From an uncultured Acidobacteriota bacterium (GTDB lineage: Bacteria > Acidobacteriota > Blastocatellia > RBC074): a stretch of 64,000 nucleotides of DNA. The stretch is from assembly GCA_902825875.1 (NCBI GenBank), contig CADECP010000022.1, forward strand, positions 62,001 through 126,000, given 5' to 3'. Position 1 is the stretch's first letter. Every line of letters begins with the position of its first letter. This document shows positions 52,024-61,317 of the stretch, piece after piece. The translations under genes and the position numbers were made by a program. Under the pieces are notes generated by a model. The model saw nothing but the letters and a program-made list of their open reading frames with translations, did no database searches and was not told the origin of the DNA.

Positions 52024-53267
52024 TCCGAGTCAGGCGTTGATGCCTGCTTGCGAAACAGCGTATCCCAATCAACTCGACCGGTAAACTGCATGACGACGAA
52101 CAGCGTGATGATGCACAAGATGGTGATTGCCAATCCGGTGAAAGCTTCGAAAAAGAACGTGTAAGAGAACAGCACCAGATAAACAAACTGCATCAACCCG
52201 ACTTCGACCAACGCGAACCGGGCGCCGACCACCAGCCTCATGTACGACACGACCAGTGCAATTGAAACCGCTGAGCAGATGATAAACGCCGCGTGAATGG
52301 AAATATGATCCACCAGGTACGCCAGCAACAGATGAAAGCTGAAATACGCCGCGCCGACGAAAAAGTAATTCATCGGATGAACTTTTACCTTTTTGATCGT
52401 CGTCAGGATGAAAACCACAAAGAAAAACAGGAACAATGAAACCGGCGCTGAGTAAGTCACGCGACTGACCCAAGGGCCTGGGTTGAGTTTATGCGGCATG
52501 CCCATTCCTATCTTCACGCCCGAAAGCAAACTGGCGTATTGCCAATTTAGTTTCCAGCCCGTCGCGGTTTGTTCTTTTTGAGTCGGTGAAATGCTGCTTG
52601 GCGGAAAATCTATCCGGTCGAAGTCTGTTGTCATCGCCAGCGAAAAGTTTTTGGCCTGGCTCACGTTTTCGCCGAAGTCGTACCACCATTCATCCAGCCC
52701 CTGCGATTGATAGGCGACTTCGACTGTTTCCGATTTGCCGGGATCGAGTTTCATTTTGCCGCTGAGTTTGCCGCCGCTGACTTGCAGATTCGGCTCTTCG
52801 CGTCCGCCAATGGCAAAGCGGAAATTGTCGTAAATGCCCTGAGCGGTCGGAAAAGCGAAATTGAGAAAAATCTCTTGCGGCTGGTCTGTGTAATTGACGA
52901 CGCGATATTTGGCGTCGAACCCAACCCGGTAGGTCGAATACCACAACAACCCTTTCTGGCGATGTTCCAGGTTCAGCGCAACTTTGATGTCGCTGCCATC
53001 CAGCAACAGCGGATGATTCGTCGTTTCGGTTTCGGTCTTTGTCACGATTTTGCCGTTTTCATTCGTGACGACCTGTTTCTGTTTCTGAGTCTGGTAATAA
53101 ACTTCTGGCGCTTGTTGGCGCTGCGCCGTTCCCCACAATTGCGTAACGGCGGTTTTCAGGTTTTCATCCTGTGCGCCGGTTCGCTGTTCGACCGTTGAGC
53201 CAAGAATCATCCAGGCGATGACCGTGCAAGCGTAAATCAGCACGATAGCTCCGATGCGTGTAATCAT
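52020..53267 (-). CDS. CreD-like inner-membrane protein
   Basis: This encodes 415 aa from the ATG at 53267, with GGAGG six bases upstream. A first membrane helix (AIVLIYACTVIAWMILG) is followed by a ~270-residue outer domain that looks beta-rich. Five or more helices follow (SLFLFFFVVFILTTI, MNYFFVGAAYFSFHLLLAYL, AFIICSAVSIALVVSYM, FVYLVLFSYTFFF, ILCIITLFVVMQF). The layout and the MNYFFVGAAYFSFHLLL phrase recall CreD. It is co-translated with the L,D-transpeptidase, which fits a cell-wall stress role, though no creBC pair is present. The divergent gap 53268-53552 shows no other gene. Confidence 0.72.
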   Translation of the reverse strand: MITRIGAIVLIYACTVIAWMILGSTVEQRTGAQDENLKTAVTQLWGTAQRQQAPEVYYQTQKQKQVVTNENGKIVTKTETETTNHPLLLDGSDIKVALNLEHRQKGLLWYSTYRVGFDAKYRVVNYTDQPQEIFLNFAFPTAQGIYDNFRFAIGGREEPNLQVSGGKLSGKMKLDPGKSETVEVAYQSQGLDEWWYDFGENVSQAKNFSLAMTTDFDRIDFPPSSISPTQKEQTATGWKLNWQYASLLSGVKIGMGMPHKLNPGPWVSRVTYSAPVSLFLFFFVVFILTTIKKVKVHPMNYFFVGAAYFSFHLLLAYLVDHISIHAAFIICSAVSIALVVSYMRLVVGARFALVEVGLMQFVYLVLFSYTFFFEAFTGLAITILCIITLFVVMQFTGRVDWDTLFRKQASTPDSE

Positions 53268-53552
53268 AATTTCCTCCAGGTGTTTTGATTTTGTGAGTGC
53301 CAAACGCGCGGATTATATTGTCGGTTGGACGGCAATGTCAGACGACAGGCAACGGTGAGGCGATGACTCTATCCACCTTGCGAGTCTGTGGGAAGCCACA
53401 TCTTTTTTGAAACGCCGAACGGCGGGCAATCGTCTTTGCCAACGAGAATTCCTGAACTTTTCTTTTCTGATTTTCACCACAACCAGACCATTTCCGGCTT
53501 CGCAGGCAATCAGCCTCAGCCGGGAAAATGATTTTCCAAAGGAGCGTTCGAC

Positions 53553-56500
53553 ATGACTTCGACAAATTCGGTTTTACGGCGTTCTCGGTTGCAACTGGCA
53601 TTGTTGCTGATCGGCGCATTTTGTTTGCTGTTTCCGGTTTTGAGTTCGGCGCAACAAGCAGCCGCCCGGCAACAGGCCTCTGCCAAGCGCGCGTTGACTC
53701 ATCAGGATTACGACGCCTGGCGTGGAATTCAGGGGCAGACGTTGTCGCGCGACGGCAAGTTTTTGGCTTATGCCGCCGTTCCGCAAGATGGCGACGGCGA
53801 AATCATCGTTCGCAATCTGGCCAACGGCGCGGAATTTCGTCACGGCAAAGGCTGGCGTCCGCCGACACCTCCGCCGGGCAACGCCGAAGCCGGGCCTGGG
53901 CCGGGAGCAGGTTTTGGAACTGCGGCAGGAGCGGTTCGGCCACGCTTCACCGCCGACAATCGTTTTGTCATTTTCACCATCGAACCGAACAAAGCTGATG
54001 TGCTGAAGGCTCGCAAGGAAAAGAAAACTCCCGACCAGATGCCGAAAAACGCACTTGGCATTATGGCTTTGTCGAGTGGTCAGGTGACGCGCATCGAACG
54101 AGTCAAAAACTTCCAGGTTCCGGAAGACGCTGCCAAAGACTCTGGAAGCTGGTTGGCTTATTCATTGGAAGCCAAGCAGGAAGAAAAGAAACCCGAAGCC
54201 GCTGCCGACGCTCCGAAACCATCCAACGACGAAAGCGATGAAGCTGACTTTCAACGTCCCGGCGGCGCTCAGGGCAGAGGCGCTGGTGCTGCGGGCGGAC
54301 GCCCCGGCGCTCGCAAGGAATACGGAACTGATCTGGTGCTGCGAAATCTGGCCAACGGCAGCGAACGAACTTTCAGCGACGCGCTGGATTACAGTTTCAG
54401 CAAAGACGCCAAGACGCTGGTGTTCACCGTCTCGGCTCGTAAAGAAGAAAGCAATGGAATTTTTGCTGCTACGCCGGGAAGCGATGCTGCGCCCGTCGAA
54501 TTGCTGGCAGGCAAAGGTAAATACAACAGACTGACTTGGGACGAAGACCAAACGCAGATGGCTTTTTTCAGCGACCGCGACGACGCTGCCGCCAAACAGC
54601 CCAAGGTCAAGGTTTATTTCTGGAAACGCGGCGAAGCCAAAGCCGGTGAACTGGTCGCGGCGGAAACAGCAGGTTTTCGCTCCGGTATGGTCATCAGCGA
54701 ACGCGGCGGGCTGAGCTTTTCACAAGACGGCAGCCGTCTGTTTTTGAGCGCAGCGCCTCCGCCCGAACCTGAAAAAGACCCAAATGCCGCAACGCCCGAT
54801 GATGAAAAAGTCGTCGCCGATTTGTGGCATTGGAAAGACGATTACATCCAGCCGATGCAAAAAGTCCGCGCGACGCAGGAAGCCAACCGCTCTTACCGTG
54901 CTGTGTACCATCTGGCCGAAAAGAAATTCGTCCAACTGGCCGACGCGACGATGGAAAACATCACGCCTTCGCGCAACGGACTGTGGGCGCTTGGTTCGGA
55001 TGACCGCGCGTACCGCATTTTGATCGGGTACGAATCCTTCGGCGGCAGAAATGACAGTTATTTGGTCAACACGCTGGACGGTTCGCGCAAACAATTGTTG
55101 AAAGGCCAACGCGCCAACGTTTCGATGTCGCCGAATGCCAAATACGGTTTGTTTTTCGACGGCAAAAACTGGAATTCGATTTCGCTGCCCGACGGCAAAA
55201 TCACCAACCTGACGGAAAAACTCGGCGTAGCGTTCTGGCAGGAAGACGACGATCATCCGGATCAACCGCCTTCGCACGGCAACGCGGGTTGGGTCAAAGA
55301 CGACAAGTACGTTTTGCTTTACGACCAATACGACATCTGGCAAATCGCGCCGGATGGTTCGTCGGCGAAAAATCTGACTGACGGAGTTGGTCGCAAAGAC
55401 AAGATCGAATTCCGTTACGTGCGGCTTGATCCCGAAGAACGTTTCATTGATCCCGCAAAACCGCTGCTGTTACGCGCCGATGTTGAATGGACTCACGATT
55501 CGGGCTTTTACCGCGACCGTGTTGACGGCAATGCCACGCCGGAAAAATTGATGATGGCGGCAAAAAGTTTCAGCCCGCCAACCAAAGCCAAAGACGCAGA
55601 TGTTTTGATGCTGACGGCTTCGCGGTTTGACGAATACCCTGACATTCAGATCACCGATTCGTCATTCAAATCGCTGAAAAAAGTCTCAAACCAAGGGACG
55701 CAAAAAGATCAATTCATCTGGGGCAAGGCGGAGTTGGTTCGATTCAAGAGCACGGATGGAGCGCCGCTGACGGCTTCGCTCATCAAGCCGGACAACTTCG
55801 ATCCGAACAAGAAATACCCGATGATGGTGTACATCTACGAAAAGCTGTCGCAAGGCGTGCATCGTTTCGTCAATCCGTCGCCGGGCGGTTCGATCAATCC
55901 CAGCTTTTATGCCAGCAACGGTTATCTGGTTCTGCAACCGGACATTGTTTACAACATCGGCTATCCGGGGCAGAGCGCATTGAAGTGCGTGCTGCCTGCG
56001 ATTCAAGCCGTTGTGGATAAAGGCTACGTCAACGAAGACGGCATAGGCATTCAAGGTCACAGTTGGGGCGGATACCAAATCGCTTACATGGTCACGCAAA
56101 CCAATCGGTTCAAAGCCGCCGCTCCCGGCGCGTTGGTGGCGAACATGACCAGCGCCTACAGCGGCATTCGCTGGGGCAGTGGTTTGCCGCGCCAAGCGCA
56201 ATACGAACACACGCAAAGCCGCATCGGCGGCAGCTTGTGGGAACAGCAAATGCGGTATTTGGAGAACTCGCCGATCTTCCGCGTTGACCGTGTGCAGACG
56301 CCGATCTTGATGTTGCACAACGACAACGACGACGCCGTGCCTTGGTATCAGGGCATTGAGTATTACCTGGGGCTGCGACGATTGGGCAAAGAAGTTTATA
56401 TGTTCAATTACAACGGCGAACCGCACGGCATTCGCAAACGGCAAAATCAGAAAGATTACACGCGCCGTTTGCAGGAATTTTTTGACCACAAACTGAAAGG

Positions 56501-56612
56501 CGCGCCCGCGCCCGAATGGATGGAAAAGGGAATTCCGTATCTGCAACGGGAGAAAGAAAAAGAGAAGTACATAAAACCGGCTGCGGATTTAAGCGAGAAG
56601 ATTCAGAAGTGA
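53553..56612 (+). CDS. Secreted S9 family (prolyl oligopeptidase-like) peptidase
   Basis: This encodes 1019 aa with an AAAGGAGC site. A signal peptide (LALLLIGAFCLLFPVLSSA) precedes a long WD/propeller-like region (~residues 50-700) with a Pro/Ala/Gly-rich insert near 240. The C-terminal alpha/beta hydrolase catalytic domain has S837 in GIQGHSWGGYQIA, Asp in LHNDNDDAVPW and His in GEPHGIRK. It probably degrades peptides in the periplasm or outside. Such large S9 peptidases are common in Acidobacteria. Convergent with the methylase-like gene across a palindromic repeat. Confidence 0.92.
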   Translation: MTSTNSVLRRSRLQLALLLIGAFCLLFPVLSSAQQAAARQQASAKRALTHQDYDAWRGIQGQTLSRDGKFLAYAAVPQDGDGEIIVRNLANGAEFRHGKGWRPPTPPPGNAEAGPGPGAGFGTAAGAVRPRFTADNRFVIFTIEPNKADVLKARKEKKTPDQMPKNALGIMALSSGQVTRIERVKNFQVPEDAAKDSGSWLAYSLEAKQEEKKPEAAADAPKPSNDESDEADFQRPGGAQGRGAGAAGGRPGARKEYGTDLVLRNLANGSERTFSDALDYSFSKDAKTLVFTVSARKEESNGIFAATPGSDAAPVELLAGKGKYNRLTWDEDQTQMAFFSDRDDAAAKQPKVKVYFWKRGEAKAGELVAAETAGFRSGMVISERGGLSFSQDGSRLFLSAAPPPEPEKDPNAATPDDEKVVADLWHWKDDYIQPMQKVRATQEANRSYRAVYHLAEKKFVQLADATMENITPSRNGLWALGSDDRAYRILIGYESFGGRNDSYLVNTLDGSRKQLLKGQRANVSMSPNAKYGLFFDGKNWNSISLPDGKITNLTEKLGVAFWQEDDDHPDQPPSHGNAGWVKDDKYVLLYDQYDIWQIAPDGSSAKNLTDGVGRKDKIEFRYVRLDPEERFIDPAKPLLLRADVEWTHDSGFYRDRVDGNATPEKLMMAAKSFSPPTKAKDADVLMLTASRFDEYPDIQITDSSFKSLKKVSNQGTQKDQFIWGKAELVRFKSTDGAPLTASLIKPDNFDPNKKYPMMVYIYEKLSQGVHRFVNPSPGGSINPSFYASNGYLVLQPDIVYNIGYPGQSALKCVLPAIQAVVDKGYVNEDGIGIQGHSWGGYQIAYMVTQTNRFKAAAPGALVANMTSAYSGIRWGSGLPRQAQYEHTQSRIGGSLWEQQMRYLENSPIFRVDRVQTPILMLHNDNDDAVPWYQGIEYYLGLRRLGKEVYMFNYNGEPHGIRKRQNQKDYTRRLQEFFDHKLKGAPAPEWMEKGIPYLQREKEKEKYIKPAADLSEKIQK

Positions 56613-56619
56613 TCTTTAT

Positions 56620-56723
56620 GGAGTGCGGCGGCTCGACGCCGCTTTGGCATTCTTTGCCAAAGCTTTCTTGTCCGACAGTCTCCCAGACTGCAAACGAAAA
56701 GCGGCGTCGAGCCGCCGCACTCC
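56620..56723 (+). repeat. Palindromic repeat, family 1 (intact copy)
   Basis: Perfect 25-bp arms (ggagtgcggcggctcgacgc… and complement) enclose two small hairpins (tttggc…gccaaa and cagtct…agactg). It starts 8 bp after the S9 peptidase stop codon and ends 10 bp before the end of the convergent gene, so it may also end transcripts. The diverged relative is at 14053-14157. Confidence 0.9.
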
Positions 56724-56733
56724 GAAAGTTGTG

Positions 56734-57663
56734 TCAGGCGATGATGAGAAAAGTGTTTCTGCCGCCGATGACATCCGAAAAGTCTTTGTTATAAGTCACG
56801 TCCACGCGGCGGAACTGTTTGATGACGTCGCCGATTTCCGTCGCCGTCAAAAAACCGTCTTCGGTGTGCGAAACCGCCCACTGGCCGATGTGTTTGCAGC
56901 GCGACAAAAAGTTGCCGATCAATTGCAGGTAATGTTCTTTCGATGTCACGTCGTCGCCCAGCCTGCCGCGTTGAGCGGCAATCAGATGATCCCAAACATC
57001 TCCGTCGCCACGCACCCAGACTTCCCGCCAACCTGCCACTGTTTGCCGTAAAGCCGCCAATCCGTCCGGGCGCGGAAAACACGCGAACATCAAATCGGCT
57101 CTGGCTCCGCGAACGAAATCATGAGCGTCGCGGTTGACGCTGTAATTTTCCTTGCCGTTATCCACCACCTGCCGCTGATTGCGCCACAATGCCAAAAAAA
57201 CTTCAGACAGCGGGCGGCGAAGCTCTGCGGTTTCTGGCGAGAATGAAAAAACGTAATCGCCCACTCCGAACACCAGCGAGATGGCCAGTGCGCGGCGATG
57301 TTCGTTTTCGATTTGCTGAATGTTCATCCAGACGTTGTCGAACCAGACGGCGTCCATTTCGCCAAAAAACAATGCCAGCGCGGGGTTATGCAATCGCCGA
57401 TGCGGGACGTAAGCTTCGCCCAGCACCAGCGAAACGTCTTCTTCGGTCAGACGTTCGCCTGCGTTTTCGACCAGCGCGCGCGACGCCCACCAGGCCCATT
57501 GGCAAAGATCGTTATCCAGCACCTGTTTGCCCCAGAATTTCAAGTACCAACCCAGATCAGGTTGCCCGGCAAAGGGAACTGCAATCGAGTTGAATTTCAG
57601 GCGGCGCAATACGCTCAGTTCAAAACCCAGCCAGCGCCGATTTGTAGTTGAATTGATGACCAT
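56734..57663 (-). CDS. D12-class DNA adenine methylase-like protein, degenerate motif
   Basis: This encodes 309 aa. The N-terminal part ([45 protein letters not shown]) resembles the cofactor-binding start of D12 (Dam-like) N6-adenine methylases. Where DPPY is expected the sequence reads [10 protein letters not shown], so the catalytic motif is lost. The C-terminal part ([24 protein letters not shown]) is close to the end region of that class. It may be a non-catalytic relative with a structural or binding role. It follows the HD-GYP gene by 5 bp, so the two are one operon. Confidence 0.55.
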   Translation of the reverse strand: MVINSTTNRRWLGFELSVLRRLKFNSIAVPFAGQPDLGWYLKFWGKQVLDNDLCQWAWWASRALVENAGERLTEEDVSLVLGEAYVPHRRLHNPALALFFGEMDAVWFDNVWMNIQQIENEHRRALAISLVFGVGDYVFSFSPETAELRRPLSEVFLALWRNQRQVVDNGKENYSVNRDAHDFVRGARADLMFACFPRPDGLAALRQTVAGWREVWVRGDGDVWDHLIAAQRGRLGDDVTSKEHYLQLIGNFLSRCKHIGQWAVSHTEDGFLTATEIGDVIKQFRRVDVTYNKDFSDVIGGRNTFLIIA

Positions 57664-57668
57664 AAATT

Positions 57669-58691
57669 TCAGCTTCGCGGTTTCTCAGCCGTTTCGGTTT
57701 CGACCGTCGGCTCGGCAGTTTCTGTTTCAGGTTGAATGGATTCCGGTTTGATTGCCGGAAATTCGGCTGTCGGCGCTTGATCCGGCGAAAACTGTTCCGG
57801 CGCGGTTGAAACTTCATCCGCTGTGGCCGGTTCTTCGACCAACTGCGAAGACGTTTCAACTGTTTGTTCCGGCAGCGCCGTTTCGACCGTTGGCAATTCC
57901 GTCGTCGCTGAAATTTCTTCGGCGTCGGTGACGGCTGGAATTACGGCTTCCGTCGTTATTTCAACCGAAGCTTCGTAACTCTCTTCGACGGCATTGTGCG
58001 CTGGGCTTTCCGCATAAGCGGGCGGAATGTTCCATCCGGCGAATTCCTGTCGCTGGCGTTCGGCTTCGGCTTGTTCGGCTTCGCGCCGCAACCGTTCTTC
58101 GCTGACGACTGCCAGCAAAACTTTGGCGACTTGCGGGTCGAATTCGATGCCGGCCAGATCGGCGATGATTTGCTCGGCTTCGGCAAGTTCAAACGATTGC
58201 CGATAAGGTCGTTGGGAAATCAGCGCACAATAAGTGTCTGCCGCGCGCAAAATTCTGGCTCCGAGCGGAATCGCCGTGCCGTTCAAACCGTCCGGATACC
58301 CTTGTCCGTTCCACCATTCGTGATGCCAGCGCACCAGCAATTGCGTTTGCCGCGTCAGTTTGATTTCCGCTGCCGCTTGTTCGCCCAAAATCGGATGGCG
58401 CCACAAATCCAGTCGCTCTTCCCAACTCAGCACATTGGGCGAAAGCAGGTAGTTGCGCTTCATGCCGCGTTCGCCAATGTCGTGAGCCAGCGCGGCAAAT
58501 TTCAGCGCCGACAAATCAGCGCCGTGCAATCCCATTTCCTGGCCGATGGTTTCGGCCAATTGGGCGATCATCACTGCGTGAGCTTCGGTGTATCCCTCCA
58601 CGCGGTCTGTTTCCAGCGCCAGTTTCAGTAAACGGTCGCCTGCCTGACGCTCCGTTTCAGTGAAGATCAAAGGCGCTTGTTGTGCTTGCAT
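57669..58691 (-). CDS. HD-GYP domain phosphohydrolase
   Basis: This encodes 340 aa from the ATG at 58691, with AAGGAG eleven bases upstream; a TTG one codon earlier is also in frame. Residues 25-180 carry HD-GYP features: [61 protein letters not shown] and RPYR. Such domains usually cut cyclic di-GMP; here GYP is intact. The C-terminal ~100 residues are a Glu/Thr/Pro-rich disordered tail. It is co-transcribed with the methylase-like gene downstream. The 215-bp gap upstream to the divergent phzF shows no other gene. Confidence 0.85.
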   Translation of the reverse strand: MQAQQAPLIFTETERQAGDRLLKLALETDRVEGYTEAHAVMIAQLAETIGQEMGLHGADLSALKFAALAHDIGERGMKRNYLLSPNVLSWEERLDLWRHPILGEQAAAEIKLTRQTQLLVRWHHEWWNGQGYPDGLNGTAIPLGARILRAADTYCALISQRPYRQSFELAEAEQIIADLAGIEFDPQVAKVLLAVVSEERLRREAEQAEAERQRQEFAGWNIPPAYAESPAHNAVEESYEASVEITTEAVIPAVTDAEEISATTELPTVETALPEQTVETSSQLVEEPATADEVSTAPEQFSPDQAPTAEFPAIKPESIQPETETAEPTVETETAEKPRS

Positions 58692-58906
58692 CAATCGGTC
58701 TCCTTGTCGAAAGTTCGGTCTTGCATTTGGGGTGGGCCAGCAACAAGACCGTGCTTTGTAGGCGATTCAACCGCGAAAAATCAAGCTGCAAAGAATTTTC
58801 TTCCGGCTGTTTGCATTGCCAGCGACATCTGTTTGGGTACAATCGGGGAAGTTCACCGTTCGCAGTTCGCGGCACATCCTTTTCATAGACTGGAGAGAAG
58901 TTGCAA

Positions 58907-59731
58907 ATGGAAATTCCATTGTTACAAATTGATGCGTTCGCTTCGCAAGCGTTCAAAGGCAATCCGGCTGCCGTTTGTTTGCTGGAATCAGCAAAACCCG
59001 CCGACTGGATGCAAAACGTCGGAGCCGAAATGAATCTGGCTGAAACTGCGTTTGTCGTTCCGCGCCCTTCTTTAGGAAACGAAGTCGGCCAATACGATTT
59101 GCGCTGGTTTACTCCGGCAATTGAAATTCCGCTGTGCGGCCACGCCACTCTGGCCAGCGCGCATGCGTTGTGGCAAACCGGCAGGCTGGCCGAAAGTCAG
59201 GAAGCTCATTTTCACACCATGAGCGGCGAACTGATTTGCCGTCGCATTGGCAAACAGATCGAAATGGATTTTCCGGCGTTGATTGCTGAACCCGCGAAGC
59301 TGCCGGACGCTGCGGTTGAAGCGATGGGCATCAAACCGGTCAACGTGGTTTGCCATCGCCGCAAAGACGGTTCGGACGGAAACTTTTTGATCGAATTGGA
59401 TTCGGAAACTGCCGTTCGCAATGTGAAGCCGAACTTTTACGCCTTGAGCAAAGCCGCCAACGCCGGATTCATCATCACGGCGCGCGGAGACTCTTCTTAT
59501 GACTTCGTGTCGCGGTACTTTGCCTGTTACGCCGGAATTGACGAAGACCCTGTGACCGGTTCGGCGCATTGTATGCTGACGCCTTATTGGGCAAAGGCGC
59601 TGGGCAAAATGGAAATGATGGCGTACCAAGCTTCGGCGCGCGGCGGCGAAGTTCGCGTACGCCTGGCTGGCGACAGAGTTTTTCTGGCAGGCGAAGCGAT
59701 TACTGTATTGAGCGGTAATCTGCTTTGCTAA
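58907..59731 (+). CDS. PhzF-family isomerase/epimerase
   Basis: This encodes 274 aa from the ATG at 58907, behind TGGAGAGAAG. The diaminopimelate-epimerase-like fold is seen in QIDAFASQAFKGNPAAVCLL, NLAETAFVV, IPLCGHATLASAHAL and DEDPVTGSAHCMLTPYWA. The family rearranges DHHA in phenazine synthesis, but most members have unknown small-molecule substrates and no phenazine genes are here. Its TAA stop lies inside the target duplication of the third MITE, so the element inserted exactly at the end of the gene. Confidence 0.9.
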   Translation: MEIPLLQIDAFASQAFKGNPAAVCLLESAKPADWMQNVGAEMNLAETAFVVPRPSLGNEVGQYDLRWFTPAIEIPLCGHATLASAHALWQTGRLAESQEAHFHTMSGELICRRIGKQIEMDFPALIAEPAKLPDAAVEAMGIKPVNVVCHRRKDGSDGNFLIELDSETAVRNVKPNFYALSKAANAGFIITARGDSSYDFVSRYFACYAGIDEDPVTGSAHCMLTPYWAKALGKMEMMAYQASARGGEVRVRLAGDRVFLAGEAITVLSGNLLC

Positions 59732-60020
59732 ATGATGTTACGCGCTAAAGAATCGAACATTGGGTTTGACACGGTTTTCGTCCCGGTAGGGACGGTTTGA
59801 TATTAGCCCGGCAGTTCACTGCCGGGAAAAGCAGCGAATGAATCGGCGTCCTGTCGGGACGCTTGAGTTTCCGCCTGAGCAGGATTCAAGCGTCCTGACA
59901 GGACGCGGCAGAGAAAGGCTCTGCTACCCGGCGTTGAAACGCCGCGCTAAATTCAACCGTCCCTGCCGGGACGAAGAAACTGTCAAACGCTTTATTTGAT
60001 CTGCCATCGCGTAACATCAG
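59732..60020 (+). mobile_element. MITE, copy 3 (289 bp)
   Basis: The right terminal repeat is CGCGTAACATCAG; the left is the same with A in place of the first C. It is flanked by a perfect 7-bp target duplication, TTGCTAA (59725-59731 and 60021-60027), which carries the stop codon of the PhzF gene. Internal hairpins match the other copies, with a G-U type change in the long stem (GTCGGGAC opposite GTCCTGAC). Same orientation as copies 1 and 2. Confidence 0.92.
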
Positions 60021-60079
60021 TTGCTAAATCAAACTGAATGTTGGCGTTCAATCTAAACTAAAAACAAAACCCCGAAACG

Positions 60080-60601
60080 ATGAGGATCACCCCACAGATT
60101 CGCGCGGCGACCTTGGCCGACGCAGAAAAGCTGACCGAACTGGCTGCGCGTACGTTTTACGACGCTTTTGCCGACATGAACACGCCGCAAAACATGAAGG
60201 CGTACATGTCGAAAGCCTTCACTGTTGACCAGATCACCTCTGAACTCAGCGACCCGCAGGCACGATTTCTGATAGCCGAAAACGATGGCGTGATGATCGG
60301 GTATGTGAAATTACTGGCCGGTAATGTTCCGCCAAATGTCGCCGGCCAAAACCCGATTGAGCTTGCCCGATTGTATGTGGACAAAAACTACTTAGGTTCC
60401 GGCGTCGGCAACGATTTGATGCAAGCCTGTCTGGATGAGGCGCGCAGTCTAGGCCATCGCGCGATTTATCTGGGCGTGTGGGAGCACAATTATCGCGCTC
60501 AGGCGTTTTACTTCCGCTGGAATTTCCGCGTTGTCGGCAATCAAATCTTTCAACTGGGCGGTGACGCTCAAATGGATTGGCTGATGGAGCGCGAGCTTTA
60601 G
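60080..60601 (+). CDS. GNAT family N-acetyltransferase
   Basis: This encodes 173 aa. The acetyl-CoA-binding core is present (LARLYVDKNYLGSGVGNDLM, QACLDEARSLGHRAIYLGVW) with YFRWNFRVVG near the end. The early phrase AARTFYDAFADMNTPQNM fits the PaiA-like spermidine/spermine or unknown amine class, but the substrate cannot be set. It lies 60 bp after the third MITE; the ribosome-binding site is weak (no clear GGAG before ATG), so the MITE may have altered its control. Confidence 0.87.
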   Translation: MRITPQIRAATLADAEKLTELAARTFYDAFADMNTPQNMKAYMSKAFTVDQITSELSDPQARFLIAENDGVMIGYVKLLAGNVPPNVAGQNPIELARLYVDKNYLGSGVGNDLMQACLDEARSLGHRAIYLGVWEHNYRAQAFYFRWNFRVVGNQIFQLGGDAQMDWLMEREL

Positions 60602-60698
60602 ATTTTGGGTTTTTGATCTTGAATTTTGGATCAAAGACCATCCTGACCATCACGAGCTACTCGTTCCCAAAATCTAAAATCCAACATCCAAAATTTCC
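60602..60698 (+). repeat. AT-rich gap with inverted ttttgg-type tracts
   Basis: The gap holds several gattttgg / ccaaaatc-type repeats in both orientations (gattttgggtttttgatc, aaaatctaaaatccaac, atccaaaatttcc). They could form a weak hairpin. No coding signal. Confidence 0.45.
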
Positions 60699-61127
60699 AT
60701 GAACCATTACTACTTTCCTATCTTGATGACCATCGGCGGCGGAGTGCTCTACCACGTCGGCCAAAAAGCGATTCCACCAACGGTTCACCCGTTCGCGGCA
60801 GTTATCGTCGCTTATTCCATCGGCATTCTGGTTTGCGTTGCCGGATTGTTTTTCGATCCCGCCGGACGCTCGTTTGCGACTTCATTCAAAGCCATGAACT
60901 GGGCGGTGGTTGGAGTCGGACTGGGCGCGGTCATTATCGAAATCGGTTTTCTGCTGGCGTATCGGCACGGCTGGAACATCAACGCGGCTTCGGTGGTTTG
61001 CAACATTTCCGTCGCGCTGCTGCTGATTCCGATTGGCTTGCTGGCGTTCAAGGAACATCTTTCAATCCGCAGCGCCGCCGGGATCGGTTGCTGCCTGATT
61101 GGTTTGTACCTGCTTTCCAAAAAATAA
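60699..61127 (+). CDS. Small EamA-like membrane protein
   Basis: This encodes 142 aa with four to five membrane helices (YYFPILMTIGGGVLYHVG, PFAAVIVAYSIGILVCVAGLF, WAVVGVGLGAVIIEIGFLLA, ASVVCNISVALLLIPIGLLA, AGIGCCLIGLYLLSK). It matches one half of a drug/metabolite (EamA) transporter, as in small multidrug-type half transporters, so it probably works as a dimer. No ribosome site is obvious. A complete EamA gene follows after a tandem repeat. Confidence 0.8.
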   Translation: MNHYYFPILMTIGGGVLYHVGQKAIPPTVHPFAAVIVAYSIGILVCVAGLFFDPAGRSFATSFKAMNWAVVGVGLGAVIIEIGFLLAYRHGWNINAASVVCNISVALLLIPIGLLAFKEHLSIRSAAGIGCCLIGLYLLSKK

Positions 61128-61301
61128 CTGGAGCGCGGAGTCCACGTCCGCTGTAAAAAAAAGCGCGAAGCTTCCTTTTTCCCTCTGGAGCGCGGATGTC
61201 CACATCCGCCGTAAAAAAAAAGCGCGAAGCTTCCTTTTTCCCTCTGGAGCGCGGATGTCCACATCCGCCGTAAAAAAAAAAGCGCGAAGCTTCCTTTTTT
61301 T
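61128..61301 (+). repeat. Three tandem ~58-bp repeats with growing A-tract
   Basis: Units start at 61128, 61185 and 61244, each ctggagcgcgga…ccgtaaaaaaaa-gcgcgaagcttcc. Each has a poly-A run of 8, 9 and 10 bases in order. A short palindrome (gcggatgt cc acatccgc) sits in each unit. The first unit is slightly diverged. The array fills almost the whole gap between the two EamA-type genes. Confidence 0.92.
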
Positions 61302-61317
61302 CTTATCTTGATCGCAA

